Shown here: positions 1-8,259 of the stretch, in pieces
How positions within the stretch are numbered: the first letter of the stretch is position 1
Layout: each line of letters opens with the position of its first letter
Assembly: GCA_030065125.1 (NCBI GenBank)
Contig: JASJDM010000005.1
Span: 46,807 to 110,806, forward strand
Direction of reading: 5' to 3'
DNA from: Lysobacterales bacterium
GTDB taxonomy: Bacteria > Pseudomonadota > Gammaproteobacteria > Xanthomonadales > SZUA-38
DNA: 64,000 nucleotides
Position numbers and translations under genes: made by a program
The notes under the pieces: model-generated
Told to the model about the DNA's origin: nothing
Databases searched by the model: none
The model's input: the letters and a program-made list of their open reading frames with translations, nothing else

Positions 1-1
1 T

Positions 2-430
2 GAACTGGCCGACCTGGTGGTGGTGAACAAGGCTGACGGCGACCTGACTGCGGCTGCCGGGCGGGCCGCCGCGGAGTATCGCAACGCCCTGGGATTCCTC
101 CATCCCAGGCACCGGGACTGGCAGGTCCAGGTGCTGACCTGCTCGGCCACGCAGCAACAGGGCATCAACGGAATCTGGTCGGCCATGACCGAATTCCGGG
201 ACCAGATGACCGCCAGCGGCACCCTGGAGCGGGCCCGGTCAGTCCACGCCCAGCGATGGTTGTGGGACGAAATCTCGGAAAACCTGATGGAACTGCTGCG
301 CGAAGATCCCCATATGAACAGCAGGGTCCAGGAACTGGAACAGGCCGTCGCCCAGGGCAAGTCGCCACCGCGGGTCGCGGCCCGGGAAGTGCTGAACCTG
401 TTCACGAATGCGCGAGAGGGTAAAGAATGA
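2..430 (+). CDS. MeaB-like GTPase (methylmalonyl-CoA mutase chaperone), C-terminal part
   Basis: Partial gene entering from the left edge in frame from base 2. The first residues read ELADLVVVNKADGD, which contains the NKxD guanine-specificity motif of MeaB/ArgK-type G3E P-loop GTPases. About 140 residues of the C-terminal part remain, including the helical tail that members use to dimerise. MeaB protects and reloads the B12-dependent methylmalonyl-CoA mutase. The stop overlaps the start of the epimerase gene by four bases, which supports a propionate/methylmalonyl-CoA operon whose mutase gene would lie to the left. The family call is firm from the G4 motif plus context; the P-loop itself lies outside the window. 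Confidence 0.85.
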   Translation, partial: ELADLVVVNKADGDLTAAAGRAAAEYRNALGFLHPRHRDWQVQVLTCSATQQQGINGIWSAMTEFRDQMTASGTLERARSVHAQRWLWDEISENLMELLREDPHMNSRVQELEQAVAQGKSPPRVAAREVLNLFTNAREGKE

Positions 431-831
431 TTGGAAAGCTCAACCACGTAGCGATCGTGGTCCCCGACCTGGAGCAGGCCTCCGCGGTGTATCGCGATAC
501 CCTGGGTGCCACGGTATCCAACCCCCAGGACCTGCCGGACCACGGCGTGACCACCGTGTTCGTGGAACTGCCCAATACCAAGATCGAGCTGCTGCACCCG
601 CTGGGTGAGAACTCGCCGATCGCGAAGTTCCTGGAGAAAAACACCAGCGGCGGCATGCACCACGTGTGCTACGAAGTGGAAGACATCATCGCGGCCCGGG
701 ACCACCTCAAAGCCCAGGGCGCCCGAGTGCTGGGTAACGGTGAACCCCGCACCGGCGCCCACGGCAAGCCGGTGCTGTTTCTGCACCCTAAAGACTTCTG
801 CGGCACGTTGGTCGAAATTGAGGAGGTCTGA
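427..831 (+). CDS. mce: Methylmalonyl-CoA epimerase (VOC superfamily)
   Basis: A 134-residue vicinal-oxygen-chelate protein of normal family length. It begins MIGKLNHVAIVV and carries likely metal ligands His7, Glu54, His79 (in GGMHHVCYEV) and Glu130 near the C-terminus, matching the spacing known for bacterial methylmalonyl-CoA epimerases. It interconverts the 2R and 2S epimers of methylmalonyl-CoA so that propionyl-CoA carbon can enter the mutase and the TCA cycle. The ATG overlaps the MeaB stop (ATGA), indicating translational coupling. An alternative reading as a generic glyoxalase is less likely because of the MeaB neighbour. Confidence 0.9.
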   Translation: MIGKLNHVAIVVPDLEQASAVYRDTLGATVSNPQDLPDHGVTTVFVELPNTKIELLHPLGENSPIAKFLEKNTSGGMHHVCYEVEDIIAARDHLKAQGARVLGNGEPRTGAHGKPVLFLHPKDFCGTLVEIEEV

Positions 832-833
832 TG

Positions 834-856
834 AAGGCACTCGTCCAGAGTGCCTT
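834..856 (+). terminator. Hairpin just after mce, possible terminator
   Basis: A perfect 9-bp stem AAGGCACTC/GAGTGCCTT with a 5-nt loop begins three bases after the mce stop codon. It lacks an immediate T-tract (CGATGACCTC follows), so intrinsic termination is only possible, not certain. It may equally be the outer part of the repeat island that starts at 877. Confidence 0.4.
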
Positions 857-876
857 CGATGACCTCTCCTTAAAAA

Positions 877-1112
877 CGTCATCCCGGACCCCGATCCGGG
901 ATCCATCTGATTACACGAAGGTGCCTTCGTTTAGGCCTGCATACCCCACACGAGCGCAACCATCGTCCGTGACACCATCAAGGGCTTGCGTAATTGAACG
1001 AAGCCTCCGATCAAGCCATTGCCCGGATCGAAGGCCATACAGACCCGCCTCTCAGATGGATCCTGAATCAAGTTCAGGATGACGGGCGAGTGGGACTCGA
1101 TTCAGGATTCAG
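877..1112. repeat. Intergenic palindromic repeat island A
   Basis: A 34-base unit beginning CGTCATCC and ending GGATCCATCTGA lies at 877-910. It recurs in inverse orientation at 1052-1085, and a degraded copy (GACTCGATTCAGGATTCAGG) lies near 1095-1112. The unit contains a hairpin of the form TCCTGAActtgaTTCAGGA. A perfect 16-bp palindrome (ACGAAGG-TG-CCTTCGT) sits at 915-930. The same unit recurs at 9726-10178. No coding sequence is supported here: the open frame at 831-1082 only translates repeat DNA. From 1113 to 1289, before the next gene end, nothing recognisable was seen. Confidence 0.85.
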
Positions 1113-1289
1113 GTTGGTTTATCCGCAAGATGGGTCATCCGTGACTCGCTAGCGGTCGCGAATCGAAAACGCAGTTTGCGATTCACTCGCGGCCTTCGGC
1201 CGTGGGCACTTCCCTGTGCCAAAGTGGGTGAGCAGAGGACCCACTCCGGAACCCCTCAGTGCATGGAATCGAACCCTTCCGGACCCAAT

Positions 1290-4200
1290 CTACTCCACCC
1301 CCACCGGCTCCCCCATCGCTTTGGCCGGAGCCGACCGCGCCCGATACCCATGCAAATCCTCCAGGATCAGGTACAGGCACGGCACCAGGAACAGGGTGAT
1401 GACCGTGGCGAACAGCACACCCCAGGCCAGGGAGATCCCCATGGGCACCAGGAACATGGTTTCCGGCCTGGTGTTCAGCATGAAGGGCAGCAGGCCGACA
1501 AAGGTGGTGATGGAGGTCAGCAGTATGGGGCGGAAGCGCACGATGCCCGCCGTCAGCACCGCAGCAATCACCTCGGTCCCCTGACGCCGCTGGCGATTGA
1601 CGTAATCCACCATCACCAGGCTGGCGTTCACCACCACGCCGGACAGCGCAATGACGCCCAGCAGCGAGGGAAACACGATGGGAAAACCCATGATCATGTG
1701 GCCGATCACCGCACCGATAACCCCAAACGGAATCACGCTCATGATGACGGCGGGCTGCAGGTAGGATTTCAGCGGAATGGCGAGGATGGCATAGATGGCC
1801 AGCAAGGCCATGGGAAACAGACTCAGCAGCCCCATCAGCGCCTTGTTGCGGTCCTCCTGCTCGCCGGTCAACCGGTAGCTGACGCTGGGGTATCCGGCCA
1901 GCAGCCCGGGCAGGACGTCAGCCTGCATGGCGGCCAGCACATTTTCCGGCGGCGTGACGGACCGGTCGGTGCGCGCCGTCACGGTCACCACGCGCTGGTT
2001 GTCCACCCGTCGGATGGTGGAAAAACCGCGCCCGTATTCCACCTCGGCAACCGATGCGAACGGTACTTCGGTGCCGTTGGCCGTTCGAATCCGCATTTCT
2101 TCCAGGTCTCCGAGGGAGCGGCGCTCAAACTCGGGATAACGGACCATTACCCGAACGTCCTCTGACCCGCGCTGGACCCGCTGGGCCTCTTCACCGTAGA
2201 ACGCCTGGCGCACCTGCCGGGCCAGGTCATTCAGCGTCAGTCCCAGGACGCGCGCTTCGGGACGCAGGGACAGCTTCACTTCTTCTTTGCCGGAGCGGAA
2301 GGAATCAGTAATGTCGATGACACCGTCAAAGCGGGCCAGCTCTCCACGAATACGTGCAGCCACCTCACGCAACTGTTCCACGCTGCGTCCGCGCAGCTCG
2401 ATGGATATGGGCGAGCCGGCGCTGAACAGGTCCGCCGAGAATCTCAGTTCCACGGCGCCGGGAATGGGTCCAGCCAGGTCTCGCCAGCGGCGTTCGATAT
2501 CCGGCGCGGTAACCCCGGGCCGTTCGGAATTGGGCAGCAGCGAGATAATGATTTCCGCCCGGTGGCTTTGGGGTCCGCTGACGCCTCGCGGGCGAGGACG
2601 ACCGTCTCCCAGCGACGTCTTGCCAATGCTTGTCAGCACACTTTGAATAATGCCGGGATTATCGGGGAACTCCCGGTCCAGCTGAGCCATGAGCTCGGCA
2701 CCAGCCGCCTCGATCTTTTCCGCCGCCCGGGCCGTCTCGCTGGCGGTGATGCCTTCGGGCATGGTCAGCGATGCGGTTACAAGGTTGCCTTCGATGGGAG
2801 GAAAGAACTGGAATCCGATACGGCCGCTGAGGAAAAGCCCCAGGGTCAGCAGGATCACCGCCACGCCACCGGCAAGCACCGTGTAGCGCCACTCCACGGC
2901 AGCAGCCAGCCACCTTCCGTAGCGCTGTTTGGCGAAATCCTCCAGGCCCTGGGACAGGGAATTTTGAAAGTTCAACCAGCGCGCCACCAGGGCGTTGTGC
3001 TGGTGATCCCGGGCGCGGCTGCGGTGGGACAGGTGGCTGGGGAGAATCAGCATGCATTCCACGATGCTGAAGACCAGGCACAGGATCACCACGACCCCCA
3101 CCACCGAGAAAAATGCGCCCATACGGCCTGGCACGAAGATAATAGGCAGGAAAGCCGTGACTGTGGTCAGCACCCCGAAGATGACCGGCACCGCCACCTC
3201 GTGGGCGCCGTTGATAGCCGCCGTGCGCTGGTCCTCGGCGTCGCGTTCGTGGGCATAGATCCGCTCGCCGACCACGATGGCGTCGTCCACCACGATACCC
3301 AGTACCAGGATGAATCCCATCACCGTCAGCGTGCTCAGCGTGATATCCAGCGGACCAAAAACCATGATGGCGCCAAGCAGGGAAATTGGGATCCCGGCTG
3401 ACACCCACATGGCCAGCCGGAACCTGAGCGGCAGCGTCAGCGCCAGCAGCACCAGGATCAGACCACCCACCGCCAGGTTTTGCAGGATCGCCAGTCGCGC
3501 CCGCAGCTCTTCAGCCGTGTCCCGCCACAGCACCAGCTGGAGTTCCGCCGGCAGCCTGGAACGGGCCTGGTCCAGGTAATCGGCAACCGTATCAGCGATC
3601 TCCAGGGCGTCTTCGTTGCCGCTGCGGAACACCCGAACCATGGCGGCGGGCATGCCGTCGAAGCGCACGCGCAGGTCTCCTTCTTCGAACCCATCCACCA
3701 CCCGGCCGATTTCGCCCAGGGTGACAGCGGTGCCGTCGTTTGCCGTCACCACCACAATGTCTTCGAAATCACTTCCGCGGTAATTCTGCCCCTGGGTGCG
3801 GACCAGCACCTCTCCGCCGCCGGTCCGGATGCTGCCGCCGGGAAGGTCCAGCGAGGAGCGCCGGACGATGCTGGCCACATCGGCCAGGGTCAGGCCGTAG
3901 CGGCGCAGGGTCAGTTCCGATACTTCGATGGAGATTTCGTCCGGCCGGACGTATTCCATGCCCACCTGGGAGACTCCCGGCAATGCGGCCAGTTCATCCC
4001 GCATTTCCTGGGCCAGGGTTTTCAGGGTTCGTTCGTCGGTGTTGCCGGCAATGACGATGTCGGCGACCTCGCTGACGATGGTGGCCTGGGACACGATGGG
4101 CTTTTCTGTTTCCGCGGGAAAGGTATTGATGGCGTCCACCTTGCCCTTGATGTCGTTCAGGGCGCGGATCATGTCTGTACCGGGATCAAACTCCAGCGAG

Positions 4201-4475
4201 ACGCTGCAGTTGCCCTCGGCTGAGGCGGAGGTCATTTTCTGGACGTTTTCCGTACCTTCCAGGGCCTCCTCGATACGGATGCAAACACCCTGCTCCGTTT
4301 CTTCCGGTGTGGCACCGAGGTACGGCACATTGACGTTGACGATCTCAAACTCGACCTGGGGGAACTCTTCCTGGCGGGTATTGGCCAGTGAGACCAGTCC
4401 GCCAACCACCAGCAGCGCCATCAGCAGATTGGCCGCCACCGGGTTGTCCACAAACCACGCGATGATGCCTCTCAT
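1290..4475 (-). CDS. RND-family efflux pump inner-membrane transporter (AcrB/MdtB type)
   Basis: A 1061-residue protein, normal for RND transporters. TM1 is at about residues 12-30, followed by a large periplasmic loop, and the TM4 motif GIVVDDAIVVGERIY lies near 393-407. Asp397-Asp398 correspond to the proton-relay aspartates of AcrB. A second half repeats the architecture, with a SLLGVIALSGVVVNASLVMVD-like segment for TM10. It exports lipophilic compounds by proton antiport as a trimer with the adaptor encoded five bases upstream. No outer-membrane channel gene is present in the window, so a TolC-like partner is presumably elsewhere. Substrate cannot be deduced. Confidence 0.93.
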   Translation of the reverse strand: MRGIIAWFVDNPVAANLLMALLVVGGLVSLANTRQEEFPQVEFEIVNVNVPYLGATPEETEQGVCIRIEEALEGTENVQKMTSASAEGNCSVSLEFDPGTDMIRALNDIKGKVDAINTFPAETEKPIVSQATIVSEVADIVIAGNTDERTLKTLAQEMRDELAALPGVSQVGMEYVRPDEISIEVSELTLRRYGLTLADVASIVRRSSLDLPGGSIRTGGGEVLVRTQGQNYRGSDFEDIVVVTANDGTAVTLGEIGRVVDGFEEGDLRVRFDGMPAAMVRVFRSGNEDALEIADTVADYLDQARSRLPAELQLVLWRDTAEELRARLAILQNLAVGGLILVLLALTLPLRFRLAMWVSAGIPISLLGAIMVFGPLDITLSTLTVMGFILVLGIVVDDAIVVGERIYAHERDAEDQRTAAINGAHEVAVPVIFGVLTTVTAFLPIIFVPGRMGAFFSVVGVVVILCLVFSIVECMLILPSHLSHRSRARDHQHNALVARWLNFQNSLSQGLEDFAKQRYGRWLAAAVEWRYTVLAGGVAVILLTLGLFLSGRIGFQFFPPIEGNLVTASLTMPEGITASETARAAEKIEAAGAELMAQLDREFPDNPGIIQSVLTSIGKTSLGDGRPRPRGVSGPQSHRAEIIISLLPNSERPGVTAPDIERRWRDLAGPIPGAVELRFSADLFSAGSPISIELRGRSVEQLREVAARIRGELARFDGVIDITDSFRSGKEEVKLSLRPEARVLGLTLNDLARQVRQAFYGEEAQRVQRGSEDVRVMVRYPEFERRSLGDLEEMRIRTANGTEVPFASVAEVEYGRGFSTIRRVDNQRVVTVTARTDRSVTPPENVLAAMQADVLPGLLAGYPSVSYRLTGEQEDRNKALMGLLSLFPMALLAIYAILAIPLKSYLQPAVIMSVIPFGVIGAVIGHMIMGFPIVFPSLLGVIALSGVVVNASLVMVDYVNRQRRQGTEVIAAVLTAGIVRFRPILLTSITTFVGLLPFMLNTRPETMFLVPMGISLAWGVLFATVITLFLVPCLYLILEDLHGYRARSAPAKAMGEPVGVE

Positions 4476-4480
4476 GGTTG

Positions 4481-5644
4481 TTATCCCGCCTGGCCGCGGT
4501 CAGCGGTGGCAACTGGCTTGACCCGCATGCCATCCACCACGGTTTGCAGGGGTGATACCACCACGCGCTCACCGGCATTCAATCCGGCGGTCACGTACAC
4601 CTCGTCGCGGTAAACCCGCAGGATTTCAACATCCCGAATGCTGAGCCGCTCCTCGTCGTTGACGACCAGGACCCGGGTACCCTCTCTCAGGGCCACCCGG
4701 GGCAGCACCACCACGTCCTCCCGGGCGACACCGGCGATTTCAGCCTCCACGAACAACCCGACCGGCGGCGGCAGCAGCTGACTTTCCGGGTCAGCACTGA
4801 TTCGGCCGATGGCGTAGACCATGCGGCTGCCGGGATCAATTTCGGCCTCAGTCCTGACCAGCCGGCCATTCCAGGACTGGCTCTGGCCGGCAAAATCCGT
4901 GCGGAAGGAAATTTGCGGCGACAGATCCACGGGAAGCTCGCCGCGCCGATTTTCGGGCAGGTTCAGATAAGCCAGCTGCCGGTCGGCAATGGGCAGGCGG
5001 ACCTCGACAAAATCCACCGCATAAATTTCTGCCACGGCGGCACCGCGACTGATGAACTGTCCGCGATCGACCTTCTCACTCCTGACCAGGCCGGCGAAGG
5101 GTGCCTTCAGCTCGGTTCTGGCCAGGTCCCGCCGGGCGGTCTCCAGCACCAGTCGGGCATCCTGCAGTGCAGCAGCAGCCACCCTGGCACCGCGTCGGGC
5201 AGATTCCAGGTCGGCCTGGCTGACCAGGCTACGCCCATGCAGATCCTGGACTCTTCCATAGTCGAACTGGGCCAGTTCGTTCTCGGCATCCGCCCGGGCC
5301 AGGGCCGCCTCGGCCCTTTCCACCGCGGCGATGTAATCGCTCTGGTTGATGCGCAAAAGCGTTTCATCCAGCTCGAAGTACCCGCCCGGAACCAGGTTGG
5401 GTGAGACCCAGTCCACCCGGCCGGAGACTTCGGGCACCAGTGCTGACTCGCTGCGCGGGACCACCGTGCCCTGGGCATGTACTTTGAGCTGCACACGCTC
5501 GGGCTGGACGGTCAGCACCCGGACCGTCGTCGGCAGCGGCTGCGGCAGCGACGGCTCCACGGTACTGGCCGTGCCGATCAGCAGCGCGACCAGGGCCAAT
5601 GCCGCCAGCAGCACTCCAATGGGTGCGATGACCTTGGCATTCAT
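4481..5644 (-). CDS. RND efflux periplasmic adaptor (membrane fusion protein)
   Basis: A 387-residue adaptor starting MNAKVIAPIG, with an N-terminal membrane anchor at residues 4-25, a barrel-sandwich/lipoyl half near 60-80 and 180-215, an alpha-helical hairpin of Ala/Arg-rich coiled coil (about 105-180), and beta-barrel and membrane-proximal domains to the end. A longer open frame exists upstream but has no homology-like character. The chosen ATG overlaps the TGA of the GntR gene (ATGA), which fits translational coupling. The product bridges the RND pump of the next gene to an outer-membrane channel. Confidence 0.92.
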   Translation of the reverse strand: MNAKVIAPIGVLLAALALVALLIGTASTVEPSLPQPLPTTVRVLTVQPERVQLKVHAQGTVVPRSESALVPEVSGRVDWVSPNLVPGGYFELDETLLRINQSDYIAAVERAEAALARADAENELAQFDYGRVQDLHGRSLVSQADLESARRGARVAAAALQDARLVLETARRDLARTELKAPFAGLVRSEKVDRGQFISRGAAVAEIYAVDFVEVRLPIADRQLAYLNLPENRRGELPVDLSPQISFRTDFAGQSQSWNGRLVRTEAEIDPGSRMVYAIGRISADPESQLLPPPVGLFVEAEIAGVAREDVVVLPRVALREGTRVLVVNDEERLSIRDVEILRVYRDEVYVTAGLNAGERVVVSPLQTVVDGMRVKPVATADRGQAG

Positions 5645-6390
5645 AGCTGTGCCCTCCGTGGACCATCGGCTGCAGCGGCCAGCATGGTGGCGACGCGTTG
5701 CCGCATCATGCGGTTGAGCCGCAGCATGGCTTCGCCCACCGCCGCGCCGTCCCGTTGTCGCAGCGCCTGCCTGATCTCGCCGGCAAATGCCCGGCGAATC
5801 TCCCGGGCCTCGGGTTCGTTCATTTTCGATCGCATCTGCTGGAGGGGCATTCTCGACAGCACCGGAGTCCGCAGTCCGTTGATGGTCAGGCGTAGCACCA
5901 GGTGATCGGCGAGTTCCACGAAGTACATGCACAGCCGGCGCATGGCCATGTGCTGCTCCACAGCATCGATGTCGTCACGCAGGATTTCGTCTACCAGTTC
6001 CTGGGCCCGGGTCAGTTCCGACTCGGTGGCGGATTCCATGGCCTTGCGGGCGGCGGTGTCCAGCAGGATGCCGAACATGTGCATGACCTCGTCCACCAGC
6101 TTGGCGTCGGGTACGTCGCTGACGTCCAGCAGCGGCCCCAGAACGTCCAGGGTACAGTCCTCGATGGCAGCAACCCGGGAGCCTCCTGGCTGAATCGAGG
6201 TAATGCCCAATTGTTCCAGTTTCTTGAAGGCCTCCCGCACGGCGCCCCGGCTGGCCTCGAAGCGGCTGCAAAGGTCCCGCTCCGACGGCAGGCGTTCACC
6301 GACCCGGTACTGACCGCGCAGGATTTCATCCCGCAGGGTGGCCGCGATTTCCTCGCTCCGGGAAGGAGCGGGCTTTATATTATCTAGCAC
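5641..6390 (-). CDS. GntR-family regulator, FadR/FCD subfamily
   Basis: A 249-residue regulator with an N-terminal winged HTH (about 10-75, LPSERDLCSRFEASRGAVRE) and an all-helical FCD-type effector domain (about 90-235). The start is GTG at 6390. No convincing ribosome-binding site precedes it, and the operator palindromes end five bases upstream, so the exact start or a leaderless transcript is uncertain. It is the first gene of the regulator-adaptor-pump operon and most likely autoregulates it in response to a small carboxylate-like ligand. The ligand is unknown. Confidence 0.88.
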   Translation of the reverse strand: MLDNIKPAPSRSEEIAATLRDEILRGQYRVGERLPSERDLCSRFEASRGAVREAFKKLEQLGITSIQPGGSRVAAIEDCTLDVLGPLLDVSDVPDAKLVDEVMHMFGILLDTAARKAMESATESELTRAQELVDEILRDDIDAVEQHMAMRRLCMYFVELADHLVLRLTINGLRTPVLSRMPLQQMRSKMNEPEAREIRRAFAGEIRQALRQRDGAAVGEAMLRLNRMMRQRVATMLAAAADGPRRAQL

Positions 6391-6395
6391 TAATA

Positions 6396-6421
6396 TGGTC
6401 CGACCAATTTGGTAGGACCAA
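6396..6421 (-). promoter_or_regulatory. Tandem GntR/FadR-type operators
   Basis: Two adjacent palindromes, TGGTCCGACCA (6396-6406) and TTGGTAGGACCAA (6409-6421), resemble the TGGTNNNACCA operators of the FadR subgroup. They lie directly upstream of the GntR start codon. On the minus strand, TTGGTC and GATAAT separated by 17 bases form a plausible -35/-10 pair overlapping the first operator and the first codons. Autoregulation is inferred from this arrangement. Confidence 0.7.
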
Positions 6422-6458
6422 TTTTATGCCTCTGGCCAGGGATTAACAATGCCGGTGG

Positions 6459-8141
6459 TCACGGTCGGTATCCCGGCCCACGCACGACCCGGCCCGGCAA
6501 TGCGCCGGTGTGTTCGCCATCCCGCAGCACCTGCTGACCGTTGACGAAGACGTGGACCATACCTTCGGCCAGCTGGTGCGGCTGCTTGAAGGTGGCCCGG
6601 TCACGGACGACAGCGGGGTCGAAAATGGCGATGTCGGCGTAAAAACCCGGCGCCAACCGGCCCCGGTCAGGAATCTTCAGGTTGGTTGCCGGCAGCAGGG
6701 TCAGACGGTGAACAGCTTCCTGCAGGGAGATCACCTTCTCTTCCCGCACATACTTGCCCAGCAGGCGGGCAAAATTGCCGTAGGCCCGGGGGTGGGTGCC
6801 CCGTTCCAGGAACCTGCCCTCCGGCGCCATGGCCGCCGCATCGGAGCCAAAACTCATCCACGGCAGCCTGATCTGCCGCTTGACGTTGTCCTCGGACATC
6901 AGGAAATAGATGGCCCCGATTTCCCCTTCGGCCTCCAGCACCAGATCAACCACGGTCTGGGCAGGGTCGGTGCCGCGTTCGGAGGCCACATCGGCGATGG
7001 TTCTACCCATCAGGTCACGCAGGTCGTCGTTGGCAACCGAGGAGAGCAGTACGCCTCCGGGGCCCGCGCCGTAGTAGAGATTCTCCCAGTCATCGGCGTT
7101 CTCGCCCATGGCGGCAACGATGCGTGCCCGTGAATCCGGCTGCCGCAGCCGCTTCAGCAGTTCCTCCGCGCCCCCCTCGCTGGCCCAGGGCGGGAAACAG
7201 GCGGTGAGGGAAGTACCGCCCGCCACGTAGGTATACATGTCGGTGGTGATGTCCAGGCCTTCGGCCCGGGCGTCTTCGATCATCCGGGTGATGGCGGGCA
7301 ACTTGCCCCAGTTCTGCTGGCCGGCCATTTTCAGATGGTAGATCTCGGCGCCCACGCCCCCCTCCCTGGCAATGCGGATCAACTCCGCCACCGAATCCTC
7401 GATGCGGTTGCCTTCGCTGCGCATGTGGGAAATGTAGCGCCCACCGTATTCCCCCACCACGCTGGCCAGTTCGATCAGTTCTTCGGTGCTGGCGAAAAAC
7501 GCCGGCGGATAGATCAGGGAGCTGCCCAGGCCCATGGCACCCTCCTCCATGGCCTGCCGGGTGAGGGCTTTCATCCGCTCCAGTTCCTCGGCGCTGGGCG
7601 GCCGGTCATCGAAGCCGATCTCGTGGATTCGCAGGGTGGTCGCACCGACAAAAGACGCCACGTTGGGCGAGACGCCCTTTTGCTCCAGGTACTCCAGATA
7701 CTCACCCAGGGTCTGCCATTCCACCGGGGGGGCGTCCTCGCCCATGGCGTCCTGCAGCAGCGCTTTGCCCTGGTCGCCCTCGGGCAGCGGCCCCATGGAC
7801 CAGCCCTCACCAAACACCTCCAGGGTGACCCCCTGTTTGATGTCACTGAGTCCGCGGCCGTCCTGGATCAGGCTGCCCACGGCCCAGCTCAGCATGTTGA
7901 TGAATCCCGGCGCAATGGCCAGACCCGAGGCGTCCACCACCAGGACCGCCTCGGCGTCACCCAGGTCTCCGATGGCGGCAATCCGGTCGTCGCTGACGGC
8001 GACGTCGGTGACAATCCCCGGGAACCCCGTACCGTCATACACGGTGCCACCGCGGATGATCACGTCGTAGCTGGCGGCATGCAGCACGGCACAGACCATC
8101 CAGATGCAAGCTGCAACGCAACAGCGGCTGACTGAATTCAT
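6459..8141 (-). CDS. Exported amidohydrolase, D-aminoacylase-like, atypical metal site
   Basis: A 560-residue amidohydrolase-superfamily protein with an N-terminal signal peptide (cleavage near residue 23, after VLHAAS). It has the composite N/C-terminal sandwich typical of N-acyl-D-amino-acid deacylases (YDVIIRGGTVYDG, and NGQQVLRDGEHTG at the end). The motif that normally reads PGFID followed by HxH or HxD instead reads APGFINMLSW at 78-86, so the first two metal ligands are absent. YISHMRSEG and MSFGSDAAA, counterparts of later active-site motifs, are retained. Substrate is unknown; a D-aminoacylase or dipeptidase role is a family guess. It is divergent from the gene at 8260. Confidence 0.8.
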   Translation of the reverse strand: MNSVSRCCVAACIWMVCAVLHAASYDVIIRGGTVYDGTGFPGIVTDVAVSDDRIAAIGDLGDAEAVLVVDASGLAIAPGFINMLSWAVGSLIQDGRGLSDIKQGVTLEVFGEGWSMGPLPEGDQGKALLQDAMGEDAPPVEWQTLGEYLEYLEQKGVSPNVASFVGATTLRIHEIGFDDRPPSAEELERMKALTRQAMEEGAMGLGSSLIYPPAFFASTEELIELASVVGEYGGRYISHMRSEGNRIEDSVAELIRIAREGGVGAEIYHLKMAGQQNWGKLPAITRMIEDARAEGLDITTDMYTYVAGGTSLTACFPPWASEGGAEELLKRLRQPDSRARIVAAMGENADDWENLYYGAGPGGVLLSSVANDDLRDLMGRTIADVASERGTDPAQTVVDLVLEAEGEIGAIYFLMSEDNVKRQIRLPWMSFGSDAAAMAPEGRFLERGTHPRAYGNFARLLGKYVREEKVISLQEAVHRLTLLPATNLKIPDRGRLAPGFYADIAIFDPAVVRDRATFKQPHQLAEGMVHVFVNGQQVLRDGEHTGALPGRVVRGPGYRP

Positions 8142-8259
8142 GGATTAGCCCTTCCCGGATTACTTAGGCGGAACGTCATCATACCCCGCACGTTGATGCG
8201 ACGGGGCAGCTGATGCACAGTGGGAACCCGCCTCAAGACCACACTCTTTCGGAAACAAT

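Noticed and set aside
831..1082. Small ORF whose ATG overlaps the mce stop
   Set aside because: It reads through the palindromic repeat units (SRTPIRDPSD, SQMDPESSSG) and has no protein-like features; overlap with the stop is coincidental.
4481..5932. Long 483-codon start for the RND adaptor
   Set aside because: The first 96 residues are Arg/Gly-rich out-of-frame translation of the GntR gene; MNAKVIAP with a membrane anchor and ATGA coupling is the true start.
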